This document shows, piece by piece, positions 44,587-52,866 of a DNA stretch of 64,000 nucleotides. Position numbers and translations under genes: made by a program. Position 1 is the stretch's first letter; every line of letters starts with the position of its first letter. The stretch is taken from NCBI RefSeq assembly GCF_023715405.1, contig NZ_JAMBOC010000001.1, positions 992,001 through 1,056,000 of the forward strand, read 5' to 3'. A model generated the notes under the pieces. It had not been told where the DNA came from, ran no database searches, and was given only the letters and a program-made list of their open reading frames with translations. The stretch is from Solibacillus isronensis (lineage in GTDB: Bacteria; Bacillota; Bacilli; Bacillales_A; Planococcaceae).

Positions 44587-45828
44587 ATGCCAAGAAAACT
44601 GGTAGCTGCAATAAAAGAGCATGCACTTCCCTTTAACGAAAAAAGTTTAAATCAAATCGTTAAATCGATTGGAAATGCCAAAATTGTGATGATCGGTGAA
44701 GCTTCACATGGTACTTCGGAGTTCTACACAGTCCGCGCCGAGCTAACGAAACTGCTGATTAATCAAAAAGGATTCAATATTATTGCGGTAGAAGGAGATT
44801 GGCCGTCTGCACAGGCAGTGAACCGCTATGTAAAAGGTTATGAAGAGGATGATGTAAATGCCGCTGCAATTTTGAAGGAATCTTTTAATCGATGGCCGCA
44901 ATGGATGTGGGCAAATGAAGAAGTAGAACAATTTGTAGAATGGCTAAAGAATATAAATAATACTTTGAGCACTAAAGTCGGGTTTTATGGGATTGATTTA
45001 TACAGTCTCTTTGAATCGATGGATGAAGTGATACAATTTTTATCTGAAAACCCTAAGTACAAAGCCGATTTTGAGCATGCAAAGAAAGCATTTTCCTGCT
45101 TCGAACCTTACAACAGAATGCCTGAGCACTATGCTCTATCCACTGCTCAATTTACGGATGAATGTGTCCGTGAAGTAACAGATTTGCTGAAATCACTGCG
45201 AAATAACAAAGAACAGTACTCGAATAAACATGAGGAAGATTTAAATGTCATGATGAATGCGCTTGTCGCGAAAAATGCTGAAACTTATTACCGCGAAATG
45301 ATGCAGGATGCAATCTCCTGGAATACACGCGATTCACATATGGTGGAAGCGATCAATGAATTATTGAAGTATCACGGTGATGATGCAAAAATCATTATTT
45401 GGGAACATAATACACATATCGGAGATGCATCCGCCACAAGCATGAAAGAAGATCAGATGATCAACGTCGGTCAACTTATTCGTGAACAATATGGAATGGA
45501 CAATACTTTTGCGATCGGCTTCGGGACGTATGAAGGTACGGTCATCGCTGCTGACAGCTGGGGAGATCCTTTGCAAATAATCCAAGTTCCCTCTTCCAAA
45601 CTCAACACATGGGAAGGACAGCTCCACGCAGCTGGAGGACAAGATAAAATACTGATTTTTACTGATGAGAATCGGAAATTATTCAATGATCGGATTGGCC
45701 ATCGTGCAATTGGTGTTGTCTATCATCCTGAATATGAAGCGTATGGGAATTATGTTCCGTCAAACGTTGGTTCAAGGTACGATGCCTTTATTTATATTGA
45801 ACAGACAAAAGCATTAAAGCCATTATAA
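44587..45828 (+). CDS. Erythromycin-esterase family protein
   Basis: 413 residues. The family's active-site pieces are present: Glu38-Ala-Ser-His41-Gly (MIGEASHGTSEFY), VEGDWPSAQAVNRY, RWPQWMWANEEV and IWEHNTHIGDA. True EreA/EreB hydrolyse macrolide lactones, but many Bacillus chromosomal members lack proven macrolide activity, so resistance must not be assumed. AAAGGAG ten bases upstream supports the start. Stand-alone gene. Confidence 0.85.
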   Translation: MPRKLVAAIKEHALPFNEKSLNQIVKSIGNAKIVMIGEASHGTSEFYTVRAELTKLLINQKGFNIIAVEGDWPSAQAVNRYVKGYEEDDVNAAAILKESFNRWPQWMWANEEVEQFVEWLKNINNTLSTKVGFYGIDLYSLFESMDEVIQFLSENPKYKADFEHAKKAFSCFEPYNRMPEHYALSTAQFTDECVREVTDLLKSLRNNKEQYSNKHEEDLNVMMNALVAKNAETYYREMMQDAISWNTRDSHMVEAINELLKYHGDDAKIIIWEHNTHIGDASATSMKEDQMINVGQLIREQYGMDNTFAIGFGTYEGTVIAADSWGDPLQIIQVPSSKLNTWEGQLHAAGGQDKILIFTDENRKLFNDRIGHRAIGVVYHPEYEAYGNYVPSNVGSRYDAFIYIEQTKALKPL

Positions 45829-45923
45829 AGTAAGCCTACGTTTATCGTATGGCTTGCTATTTTAGGTTCAAATATCTAATTATGTTTTCTTCTTACCTAT
45901 CTAACTTATTGCATAATTTAAAG

Positions 45924-46295
45924 TCACCAGTGAACTTGAAGTTTATTACCATTTGGATCATAAAAATGGAAAAAGGCATGACCATTATCTTCTTTTATCT
46001 CCTCTACCTTAACTTTATTTTCAATTAAGTGTTGATAAAATTTGAATAGTTCGGGACTGGTAAAGCCAATACTGAATTCTTGTTTATTATCGATTGTAAA
46101 ATGTGAAAATGTTTCATCTTCAGTAGGAACTAAAATCAGTAAGAACGATCCTTCATTTATTTTTAAAATTGCTCTTTCCTGATTATTGTTTAGTAATTGG
46201 AATCCTAATACATCTCTATACCAATGTGCAGATAATTCCAGATGTTTTACAGGAATTCGAATATAGTGTACTTGTTCAATAAATGATTTACTCAA
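45924..46295 (-). CDS. VOC-family (glyoxalase-like) protein
   Basis: 123 residues, one VOC domain pair (VHYIRIPVKHLELSAHWYRDVLGF ... FFHFYDPNGNKLQVHW). The strand-end residues expected to bind metal are His (QVHYIRI) and Gln/His at the C-terminus (KLQVHW). Such small proteins bind or modify drugs and aldehydes; function cannot be stated. GGAGAGA upstream of the ATG. Confidence 0.85.
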   Translation of the reverse strand: MSKSFIEQVHYIRIPVKHLELSAHWYRDVLGFQLLNNNQERAILKINEGSFLLILVPTEDETFSHFTIDNKQEFSIGFTSPELFKFYQHLIENKVKVEEIKEDNGHAFFHFYDPNGNKLQVHW

Positions 46296-46468
46296 AGCGA
46301 TTTCTCTCCTTTATTTTATCGGCTACATAAAAGATTTCCATTTCTACTTGCATTTTCCCTTCCGATTATTAAATTAACTAGTCTTTTAATTCCGTATATA
46401 ACCACTTTTCAATTCCATTTTATTCTATAATAGTAAATATACTCATCTCTATAAAACAGGAGGAACTT

Positions 46469-46903
46469 ATGATTAACGAAGCGACACTGAACCAAGCAAC
46501 TGCAGCAGCTCAACTTGCTTTACTCCTTTGGCCAGGCAATGATTTACATGAATTCGTACAGAACATGGAAGACGTTATTACCAATCCGAACAGTACCGTT
46601 TTCTTAGCATTTGATGATGGAAAAGCGATTGGATTTGCACAATGTCAGCTCCGGTTTGATTATGTGGAAGGAACACATTCCAGTCCGGTTGGTTATTTGG
46701 AAGGCTTATATGTCGATGAGTCCTACCGCAGACTGCATTTTGCGCAAGATTTAGTGCAAGCGTGTGAACAGTGGGCTAAAACAAAAGGATGCACAGAGTT
46801 TGCAAGCGACTGTGAATTGTCTAATGTAGATAGTTTTAATGTTCACCTTAAACTAGGCTTTACAGAGGCAAATCGCATTATATGCTTTACAAAAAAACTA
46901 TAA
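46469..46903 (+). CDS. GNAT acetyltransferase, AAC(6')-like, with altered CoA loop
   Basis: 144 residues. Strong resemblance to aminoglycoside 6'-N-acetyltransferases: FAQCQLRFDYVEGTHSSPVG, YLEGLYVDESY and CTEFASDCELSNVDSFNVHLKLGFTEANR. But the acetyl-CoA loop, normally Q/R-x-x-G-x-G/A, reads RRLHFA, so the central glycine is His and the usual Gln is Leu. This may lower or abolish cofactor binding. GGAGGAA lies seven bases before the ATG. It is followed after 15 bases by a second GNAT. Aminoglycoside activity should not be assumed. Confidence 0.75.
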   Translation: MINEATLNQATAAAQLALLLWPGNDLHEFVQNMEDVITNPNSTVFLAFDDGKAIGFAQCQLRFDYVEGTHSSPVGYLEGLYVDESYRRLHFAQDLVQACEQWAKTKGCTEFASDCELSNVDSFNVHLKLGFTEANRIICFTKKL

Positions 46904-46918
46904 AGGGAGCAATTAATT

Positions 46919-47359
46919 GTGGAGTTTAAAAGAATGGTAGCAGCTGATTTAGCAACATGCGCAGCAACATTTAGAAAAGTATTTAATGCAGAGCCATGGA
47001 ATGATAACTGGAATGATGATAGTGCATTTCAGTATTTATCCGATTACTACCATACTCCGAACTTTCTAGGCGTAATTGCTATTGAACATGATGAACTGCT
47101 TGGCTTTATAATGGGTGTGCAGCGGAAATGGTATAGTGGCGATGAATATTTCATCCATGAAATGTGCGTCGATCAGACATTGCAAAATAAAGGTATTGGT
47201 AAAGCGATGCTGAACTATTTAGTAATCCAGCTGAAAGAGAAATCAGTAGAATCGATGACACTGCTCACAAACCGAAATATACCGGCTGAACAATTTTATA
47301 AAAATAATGGTTTTGAAGAAATTGAACGACTCGTCTTTTTATACAAGGAGATAAAATAG
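46919..47359 (+). CDS. GNAT N-acetyltransferase
   Basis: 146 residues, intact acetyl-CoA loop (LQNKGIGKAML) and a typical C-terminus (NRNIPAEQFYKNNGFEEIERL). The start EPWNDNWNDDSAFQYLSDYY resembles a group often called AAC(6')-like or puromycin-type GNATs. GTG start with AGGGAG about nine bases upstream; forms an operon with the preceding GNAT. Acceptor unknown. Confidence 0.8.
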   Translation: MEFKRMVAADLATCAATFRKVFNAEPWNDNWNDDSAFQYLSDYYHTPNFLGVIAIEHDELLGFIMGVQRKWYSGDEYFIHEMCVDQTLQNKGIGKAMLNYLVIQLKEKSVESMTLLTNRNIPAEQFYKNNGFEEIERLVFLYKEIK

Positions 47360-47419
47360 TAAATTTCCATTAAAAAATCGGCTTACCTATTCGGGTAAGC
47401 CAATTCGATAAAAATCAGA

Positions 47420-47929
47420 TTAATTTTCAAGCGCTATTTTAATATGAGCGAAATGATGCTCCTCATGCCATGCCAATTTTGCAACTTTTGCGGCAACTGT
47501 GACCGGCCCGTTTGTTTCATGGGTAAATTCCCGCTTCAACTGGTCTTCAGTTAAATGTTGCCCTAACGAAACGATGCGCTCGTTAATACCTTCAAGCATT
47601 TTAATCGAGCTTTCTACAGGTAAGTCATTGTCTGGCAGAACTGCCCACTTTTCTTCATTAAACCCCGGTACTGTCGGATTGTCGTCCGTTAGCGCCAGCT
47701 TCAGCCGCTGATACATGTTCAGCTGTGAATCGGCAATATGGTGTACAAGCTGACGAACATTCCATGCACCTTCACGGTAAGTTTTATTTAACTGCTCTTC
47801 ATTTAATGAATCGACAACTTCTCTTAAACGTGTCGTAAATGATTCCGTTTGTTGTAACCATTCCTTTACATTGTCAAGTGTCACCTGTTCAGGTACTTGC
47901 AATGGACCAATTGGAAATCTTACATCCAT
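47420..47929 (-). CDS. DinB-fold bacillithiol transferase-like protein (YfiT)
   Basis: 169 residues, four-helix DinB/YfiT fold. Metal-binding His residues are visible at 63-64 (LVHHIADSQLNMYQRLK) and in WHEEHHFAHIKIAL near the end. The start FPIGPLQVPEQVT is typical of YfiT/BstA, which joins bacillithiol to toxic electrophiles; substrate here unknown. It lies 30 bases behind a CoA-transferase gene and may be read through from it. Confidence 0.85.
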   Translation of the reverse strand: MDVRFPIGPLQVPEQVTLDNVKEWLQQTESFTTRLREVVDSLNEEQLNKTYREGAWNVRQLVHHIADSQLNMYQRLKLALTDDNPTVPGFNEEKWAVLPDNDLPVESSIKMLEGINERIVSLGQHLTEDQLKREFTHETNGPVTVAAKVAKLAWHEEHHFAHIKIALEN

Positions 47930-47959
47930 GTTAAAACGCCACCTTTATCGATTTACTCA

Positions 47960-49480
47960 TTAGTGTTTAATTTTGTCGTCTTCAAATAACATTGTCCCAT
48001 TCTCTTTTAAATTGTTATGGAATGAGAATGCTTTTTCAAGGATATGCGGTGTTTGGCCGCCTACTTTTTCTTTTGCCTCTTCGAAATAAGCACGTAACTG
48101 TTCTTTATATTTCGGGTGTGCAATTTCAATCAATTTCTCTGCTCGCTTCACTGGTGGAAGTCCACGAAGGTCCGCATAGCCTTGCTCCGTTACGATGACA
48201 TCGACATCATGTTCTGTATGGTCGATATGTGAAACGAACGGAACGATTGTTGAAATAGCACCGTTTTTCGCTAATGAAGATGTTACGAAAATTGTAATGC
48301 GCGCATTACGTGCAAAGTCACCAGAACCGCCAATACCGTTCATAATCTTTGTGCCGTTAACATGTGTTGAGTTGACGTTACCGTAAATGTCGACTTCAAT
48401 TGCTGTGTTAAACGAAATAACACCTAAACGACGAATTACTTCCGGGTTATTCGAAATTTCCTGTGGTCGGAACATAATTTTATCTTTGTACTTTTCCAAG
48501 TCTTCCGCTAGTGAGTCCACGCGCTTTTTGGAAAGCGAGAATGCTGTACCTGCCGCGAATTTAACGATACCCGCATCAATCAGGTCAAACACACCATCCT
48601 GCAGTACTTCCGAGAATACTTCAAGATCTTTAAATTGAGACTTTTGCATGCCGTTTAATACGGCATTTGCTACCGAACCAACGCCTGATTGTAGCGGTGC
48701 TAATGATTCAGGTAAATTCCCTACTTCCACTTCATTTGCCAGGAATGCTAATAAATTATCGGCAATCTTCTGTGTTTCTTCGTTTGGCTCGAATAATGGT
48801 GAAGGGATATCCGGCTGCTCCGATAAAACAATTCCTTTTACTTTTGCAGGGTCTACTTTAATTCCGATTTCACCAATTCGATCCCCTGTGTTATAGATAG
48901 GAATTTCTTTACGCTCGCCTTGTGCTTTCTGAACATAAATATCATGAAGCCCTTCATATGCTTTTGGGGCAGTTGTATTAATTTCGATAATGACATTTTC
49001 AGCTTTTTCTACAAAGATCGGTGAGTTCCCTACAGAACCTGTTGGAATTACTAGGCCGTCTTCTGTAATTGCTGCTGCTTCAATGATTGCATAGTCAATT
49101 TTACCAAGGGAACCTTTACGAACTTCTTCCGCTGTATGTGATAAATGCTGATCAATATAGAAAATTTCTCCGTTATTGATTTTACCGCGCATAATTGCAT
49201 TTCCTTGATAAGGTACACGTAAGTTGATGATTCCTGCTTCTGCCATTGATTGGTCAGCAGTTGGCCCTAAAGATGCACCAGTATAAAGATTTACTTTGAA
49301 ATTTTCTTGCTCTCCTCGTTTAGAAAGTGCAAGCGGAAATTCTTTTGGCTCTCCGAAAAGCGTAAAACCACTCATACCCAGATTCATGCCGTCTTCAATC
49401 CAAGACGCAGCTTCCTCCGCTGATACAACTTTGTTTAAAAACGCTTCATTTCTGATGAATTGACTTAAATCTTTTCCCAT
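47960..49480 (-). CDS. Acetyl-CoA hydrolase/transferase family (succinate:acetate CoA-transferase-like)
   Basis: 506 residues. Cat1/AarC-type class I CoA-transferase: glycine loop SGVGSVANAVLNGM, catalytic Glu in LEVFSEVLQDGVFDLI, and GGSGDFARNARITIF late. Moves CoA between acetate and succinate or similar acids; with two acetate symporters in the window this suggests active acetate use (inference). The ATG at 49480 has GGGGTGA six bases upstream; the longer frame starts with a TTG inside the spacer. Confidence 0.85.
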   Translation of the reverse strand: MGKDLSQFIRNEAFLNKVVSAEEAASWIEDGMNLGMSGFTLFGEPKEFPLALSKRGEQENFKVNLYTGASLGPTADQSMAEAGIINLRVPYQGNAIMRGKINNGEIFYIDQHLSHTAEEVRKGSLGKIDYAIIEAAAITEDGLVIPTGSVGNSPIFVEKAENVIIEINTTAPKAYEGLHDIYVQKAQGERKEIPIYNTGDRIGEIGIKVDPAKVKGIVLSEQPDIPSPLFEPNEETQKIADNLLAFLANEVEVGNLPESLAPLQSGVGSVANAVLNGMQKSQFKDLEVFSEVLQDGVFDLIDAGIVKFAAGTAFSLSKKRVDSLAEDLEKYKDKIMFRPQEISNNPEVIRRLGVISFNTAIEVDIYGNVNSTHVNGTKIMNGIGGSGDFARNARITIFVTSSLAKNGAISTIVPFVSHIDHTEHDVDVIVTEQGYADLRGLPPVKRAEKLIEIAHPKYKEQLRAYFEEAKEKVGGQTPHILEKAFSFHNNLKENGTMLFEDDKIKH

Positions 49481-49486
49481 TAACAA

Positions 49487-49820
49487 TCACCCCAAAATAG
49501 TATTTTTAGTTCGTTGTTACGATGAATTTCTGTAAATCCATATAGCCAATTAAAAAATCCTTTACACCTTATTTTTTAATCGCCTTATCTACATTGTAAT
49601 GAGAGATTCGTCTTTCGTCCATTAGATACTTCCTATAATTTTGATAGAAAAAAACTATAGTAAATAAAAAAGCGGATTTAGGGAGTTTTCTTTTACTTAA
49701 AAACCTGTTTTTTCACAACATTAATCTATTGACAAAACGCTGATCCCGGACCTTTCACGCTTTATCTTACGCTCGACGTTCCTATTATTGTGTTAATATT
49801 GTCATATAAACTCATTTCAT
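49487..49820. other. Intergenic region upstream of the CoA-transferase
   Basis: About 330 AT-rich bases without a gene; I see no operator or riboswitch. Confidence 0.45.
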
Positions 49821-49857
49821 AAAAAAAACACCTCTTCTTTAAAAAAAAAGAGATGCC
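49821..49857 (-). terminator. Terminator of the FMN reductase gene
   Basis: Minus strand CATCTCTTT and AAGAAGAGGTG arms (one bulge) followed by eight T. Confidence 0.75.
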
Positions 49858-49864
49858 AATAATA

Positions 49865-50404
49865 TTAAAACTGTCTCATCCATTCCAGGAAGTTTGCAAT
49901 GACGCCATCTAAAAATGCGATTGTCACTTCATCTGTCAGCTGTCCTTGCGCATCGATTTTTTCATGAACGGCCCCAATATACACTTCATTACCAGGTAAA
50001 ACCGGTGAATTTAAGCCGATTGCAAATAAAATATCGCGTAAATGCATTTGAGCTTTGACAGAACCTAACATTCCCATTGATGACCCCATGATTATAGATG
50101 GTTTGCCGTTCATTACCTTGTCCACACGGCTTAGCCAGTCAATTGCATTTCCCAGAACACCGGGTATTGTTGCGTTGTATTCAGGTGTTATCCAAAGAAC
50201 TGCATCTGCTTCTTTTACTTTTGCCTTAAAATTACGTACAGCTTCGGGAGCTTCCATTTCGATATCCTGGTTGTACATTGGTAGAGGTGCAAGGTCGAGA
50301 ATTTCCAAGTTGAATTGATCTGCATAACGGCCCTGAATATATTTTGCGATTTTTAGATTATATGATTCTTTGCGGATACTTCCTACAATTGCTACAACTT
50401 TCAT
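49865..50404 (-). CDS. NADPH-dependent FMN reductase
   Basis: 179-residue flavodoxin-like reductase. FMN loop GSIRKESYN near the start, PEYNATIPGVLGNAIDWLSR and GSSMGMLGSVKAQMHLR are the family marks (azoreductase/chromate-reductase type). GGAGG nine bases before the ATG at 50404; the longer frame includes that site. Single gene. Natural substrate unknown (quinones, azo compounds and chromate are usual for the group). Confidence 0.9.
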   Translation of the reverse strand: MKVVAIVGSIRKESYNLKIAKYIQGRYADQFNLEILDLAPLPMYNQDIEMEAPEAVRNFKAKVKEADAVLWITPEYNATIPGVLGNAIDWLSRVDKVMNGKPSIIMGSSMGMLGSVKAQMHLRDILFAIGLNSPVLPGNEVYIGAVHEKIDAQGQLTDEVTIAFLDGVIANFLEWMRQF

Positions 50405-50536
50405 ATAGAAAAAAACCTCCATTATTATAGATTTAATCGATAGTCTTGCTTCGGCCTTAACCTTAAATGGGCAATGATTTTAGTTTGCGACTTCCGTTTA
50501 TAGATATACCCAACATCCTAAAGTGACGAAACCAAA

Positions 50537-50583
50537 TAAAAAACACGCAAAAGTTTATCAAAAAACTTTTGCGTGTTTTTTAT
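50537..50583. terminator. Strong bidirectional terminator
   Basis: AAAACACGCAAAAGTTT pairs with AAACTTTTGCGTGTTTT, with six A/T on each side. Lies four bases after the czrA stop. Confidence 0.9.
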
Positions 50584-50587
50584 TTAC

Positions 50588-50911
50588 TTAATGATGGGCA
50601 TGATCAATTGCCTGATGAAGCAAGTTGATAACATGGTCATCTGCGCTTGTATAGTACAATGTCGTCCCTTCACGCCTGAACTTTACTAAACGCAAGTTCT
50701 TCAAAAAACGCAATTGGTGAGAAACCGCCGACTGATTTAAATCAAGCTTTTCCGCAATGTCATTTACCGAATGTTCTTCACAGCATAACATGTTTAAAAT
50801 ACGGATACGTGTTGGATCGCTTAACGCTTTGAACGTTTGCGACACGACAAACAATGTTTCTTCATCCAATTCATGTTGGGTTCTTTTTTCCATTGTCATA
50901 CGATTAAACAC
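50588..50911 (-). CDS. czrA: ArsR/SmtB zinc-sensing repressor
   Basis: 107 residues, winged-helix metalloregulator. The alpha-5 zinc site D-x-H-x10-H-x2-H is complete: Asp91, His93, His104 and His107. The alpha-3 Cys site of ArsR is not the sensor here (MLCCEEHS has Cys but not the ELCVCD pattern). GTG start with GGAG six bases upstream. Second gene after czcD, 30 bases apart, so it represses its own operon and is released by Zn/Co. Confidence 0.9.
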   Translation of the reverse strand: MFNRMTMEKRTQHELDEETLFVVSQTFKALSDPTRIRILNMLCCEEHSVNDIAEKLDLNQSAVSHQLRFLKNLRLVKFRREGTTLYYTSADDHVINLLHQAIDHAHH

Positions 50912-50941
50912 TCTTTTCTCCTATACGCCAGGCGTAATTGA

Positions 50942-51898
50942 TTAATGATGATGGTGGTGGTGATGCTGATGGCTTATATCCTGCTTTGCTGTACAATAAA
51001 CCGAACGATCATGCTGATGCGTATTTGTCTCTACCTGAATCGTCACATGCTGAATATTTTGATGAAGCAAATCATGTTCGACTTTATCTAAAAGTTGCTC
51101 GCTTTCTTTAATCGTCAAGTCGTCATTTACAACAACGTGGCAAGACAAGGCATTTAATCCGCTCGTGATCGTCCAGATGTGCAAGTCATGAAGCGCTGTT
51201 ATTTCATCATACTTTTCAATCGTTTGAATAATTTCTTCGACAGTTACATCCTGAGGTGTACCTTCCATTAAGATATGCAATGAAGCTTTCGTTAAATGAT
51301 ATCCGCTACGTAACACAAGTGCAGCTACAAAAACGCTGGCTAATGGATCCGCCCATCCCCAATCAAAGAACAGGATAAGTAAAGCGGCAACAATGGCACC
51401 GATTGAACCGATCATATCGCTGATTACGTGCAAGTACGCGCCTCTCATATTTAAATTATCTTTCGTATCTGCCCCGCGCATCATAATCCATGCAACTAAA
51501 ATATTAACCGCCAATCCGATACTACTGATGATGAGCATTCCGGTTGAAGCAACTTCAGGAGGATTCATAAATCGCCCAATGGCTTCGTAAAAAATAAACA
51601 GGGCGATGACAATTAATGTCAGGCCATTCAGTGTGGCCGCTAAAATTTCGATACGTTTGTAGCCAAATGTTTTACTGGCATTTGCTACTTTTTGTGCAAA
51701 AATAATAGCCATTAATGCAATTCCAAGCGACACGGCGTCACTTAACATATGCCCTGCATCAGACAGCAGCGCAAGACTGTTCGTCAGCACCCCACCAATC
51801 GCTTCGACAATCATAAAACCGGTAATAATTAAAAAGGATATGAAAAGGACTTTCTTGTTCGTACTATGTGAATGATGGTGATGATGGTGCTCTCCCAT
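50942..51898 (-). CDS. czcD: Zinc/cobalt cation diffusion facilitator
   Basis: 318 residues, six helices, exports Zn2+ in exchange for protons. Metal sites are visible in TM2 (LLSDAGHMLSDA) and TM5 (LHVISDMIGS). Both ends carry His runs (HHHHHHSHS at residue 4 and HQHHHHHHH at the end), probably metal-collecting tails. The cytosolic cap domain begins near 205. In an operon with czrA, behind a promoter with operator at 51923. Confidence 0.95.
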   Translation of the reverse strand: MGEHHHHHHSHSTNKKVLFISFLIITGFMIVEAIGGVLTNSLALLSDAGHMLSDAVSLGIALMAIIFAQKVANASKTFGYKRIEILAATLNGLTLIVIALFIFYEAIGRFMNPPEVASTGMLIISSIGLAVNILVAWIMMRGADTKDNLNMRGAYLHVISDMIGSIGAIVAALLILFFDWGWADPLASVFVAALVLRSGYHLTKASLHILMEGTPQDVTVEEIIQTIEKYDEITALHDLHIWTITSGLNALSCHVVVNDDLTIKESEQLLDKVEHDLLHQNIQHVTIQVETNTHQHDRSVYCTAKQDISHQHHHHHHH

Positions 51899-51922
51899 TT
51901 ATAACGCCCCCATTTTTCTTTT

Positions 51923-51946
51923 ATATATGAACATATACTCATATAT
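51923..51946. promoter_or_regulatory. CzrA operator
   Basis: A 24-base near-palindrome, ATATATGAACAT / ATACTCATATAT, with one mismatched position per arm. It covers the probable start site of czcD and has the TGAA-N6-TTCA-like layout of ArsR-family operators. Confidence 0.7.
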
Positions 51947-51947
51947 T

Positions 51948-51976
51948 AACATATTACGAATTCAGAAAATTGTCAA
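51948..51976 (-). promoter_or_regulatory. czcD promoter
   Basis: Minus strand TTGACA (51971-51976), 17 bases, TATGTT (51948-51953), directly followed by the operator. Confidence 0.75.
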
Positions 51977-52134
51977 TTACATACGCCCGTATATGGCGAG
52001 CATCACTCATAAAAGTAGTTGTGACTAAACAGATTTTACCGAAAATCAGCAATTAAGAATTTAAAAACGCTCGGGTTTATTCCAAGTGAATAACTGCCGA
52101 CTTTACCTCTCATGTTCTCAATTTCGTATAAGTT

Positions 52135-52165
52135 ATAGTTTAGTTGCAAGGAGCAGCTAAACTAT
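52135..52165 (-). terminator. Terminator of the TetR gene
   Basis: ATAGTTTAG-TTGC and GCAG-CTAAACTAT form a stem that includes the TAG stop codon of the gene (52162-52164). Confidence 0.6.
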
Positions 52166-52698
52166 CTTCTGTACATGAGATGAATTTGATCTGCAATATA
52201 TCCAGCAGTAAAATGCCCGCCTCCTTTCAACCACCAAGAAATCACGCCAACAATGGAAGCTGCTTTTATATGGCTGTCAACAAGGGAATTCGATGTAACC
52301 CGGTCACTGTTCAGCCTTCTTGTATCAATTAATTGCTTCATCAATTGAAATAGCATTTTCTCAAATTGTTCAAACTGGAAAAGTAATCGTAGAGCATGTT
52401 TTTGTGAGGCTAAATAATTGAGCAGCTCAACTAAATGTTCCTTTTCATTTAACAAATGAATATGGTTTAAATCTGTTATTTTTTCTGTTACTTCATTAAA
52501 AATCTCCTTTGTTAAATCATCCAGCAAATGATTAATATCTTCATAGTGCAAATAAAATGTTGTACGATTTAACGTAGCTTGCTTTGTTACTTTTTGTACA
52601 GATAACTGGTTAAGCATAACCCCTTCGTTTAAAAGTTTAAATACCGCTCTCTTCAACATTTCTTTCGTACGAATTGTACGAGGATCCATTTTCTTCAT
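52162..52698 (-). CDS. TetR-family regulator (LmrA/YxbF-like)
   Basis: 178 residues. N-terminal HTH LSVQKVTKQATLNRTTFYLHYEDINHLL; the ligand domain is helical and includes a TetR_C_7-like end (SHIKAASIVGVISWWLKGG). Two starts are possible; the ATG at 52698 is best spaced from ACAGGA. It is divergent from a DHA2 drug pump and probably represses it through the TAGACA palindrome at 52822. Confidence 0.8.
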   Translation of the reverse strand: MKKMDPRTIRTKEMLKRAVFKLLNEGVMLNQLSVQKVTKQATLNRTTFYLHYEDINHLLDDLTKEIFNEVTEKITDLNHIHLLNEKEHLVELLNYLASQKHALRLLFQFEQFEKMLFQLMKQLIDTRRLNSDRVTSNSLVDSHIKAASIVGVISWWLKGGGHFTAGYIADQIHLMYRR

Positions 52699-52821
52699 TT
52701 TTATCATTCCTGTCTATTAAACGCTACTATATCTACATATTTTGCTGATTTGTCGATTAGTCTACAGTTCGTGATTTATTGTTTATAGTCAAATGCTTGT
52801 TTTACTTGTTATGATACTTAT

Positions 52822-52836
52822 TAGACAGATTGTCTA
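52822..52836. promoter_or_regulatory. Palindromic operator before the DHA2 pump
   Basis: TAGACA-GAT-TGTCTA, a perfect 15-base palindrome just downstream of a -10 box TATGAT (52810-52815). A TetR dimer here would block start of the pump gene. Confidence 0.65.
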
Positions 52837-52866
52837 TAAAGTTATCGTAGCGTAAGGAGTTTTAAA

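Noticed and set aside
44410..44622. 70-codon minus-strand frame with a hairpin just after its stop
   Set aside because: Overlaps the start of the esterase gene, lacks a ribosome site and its composition is that of a reversed leader. The hairpin is listed alone.
44587..45828. Macrolide resistance gene
   Set aside because: Only family motifs are visible. Many chromosomal members do not act on macrolides.
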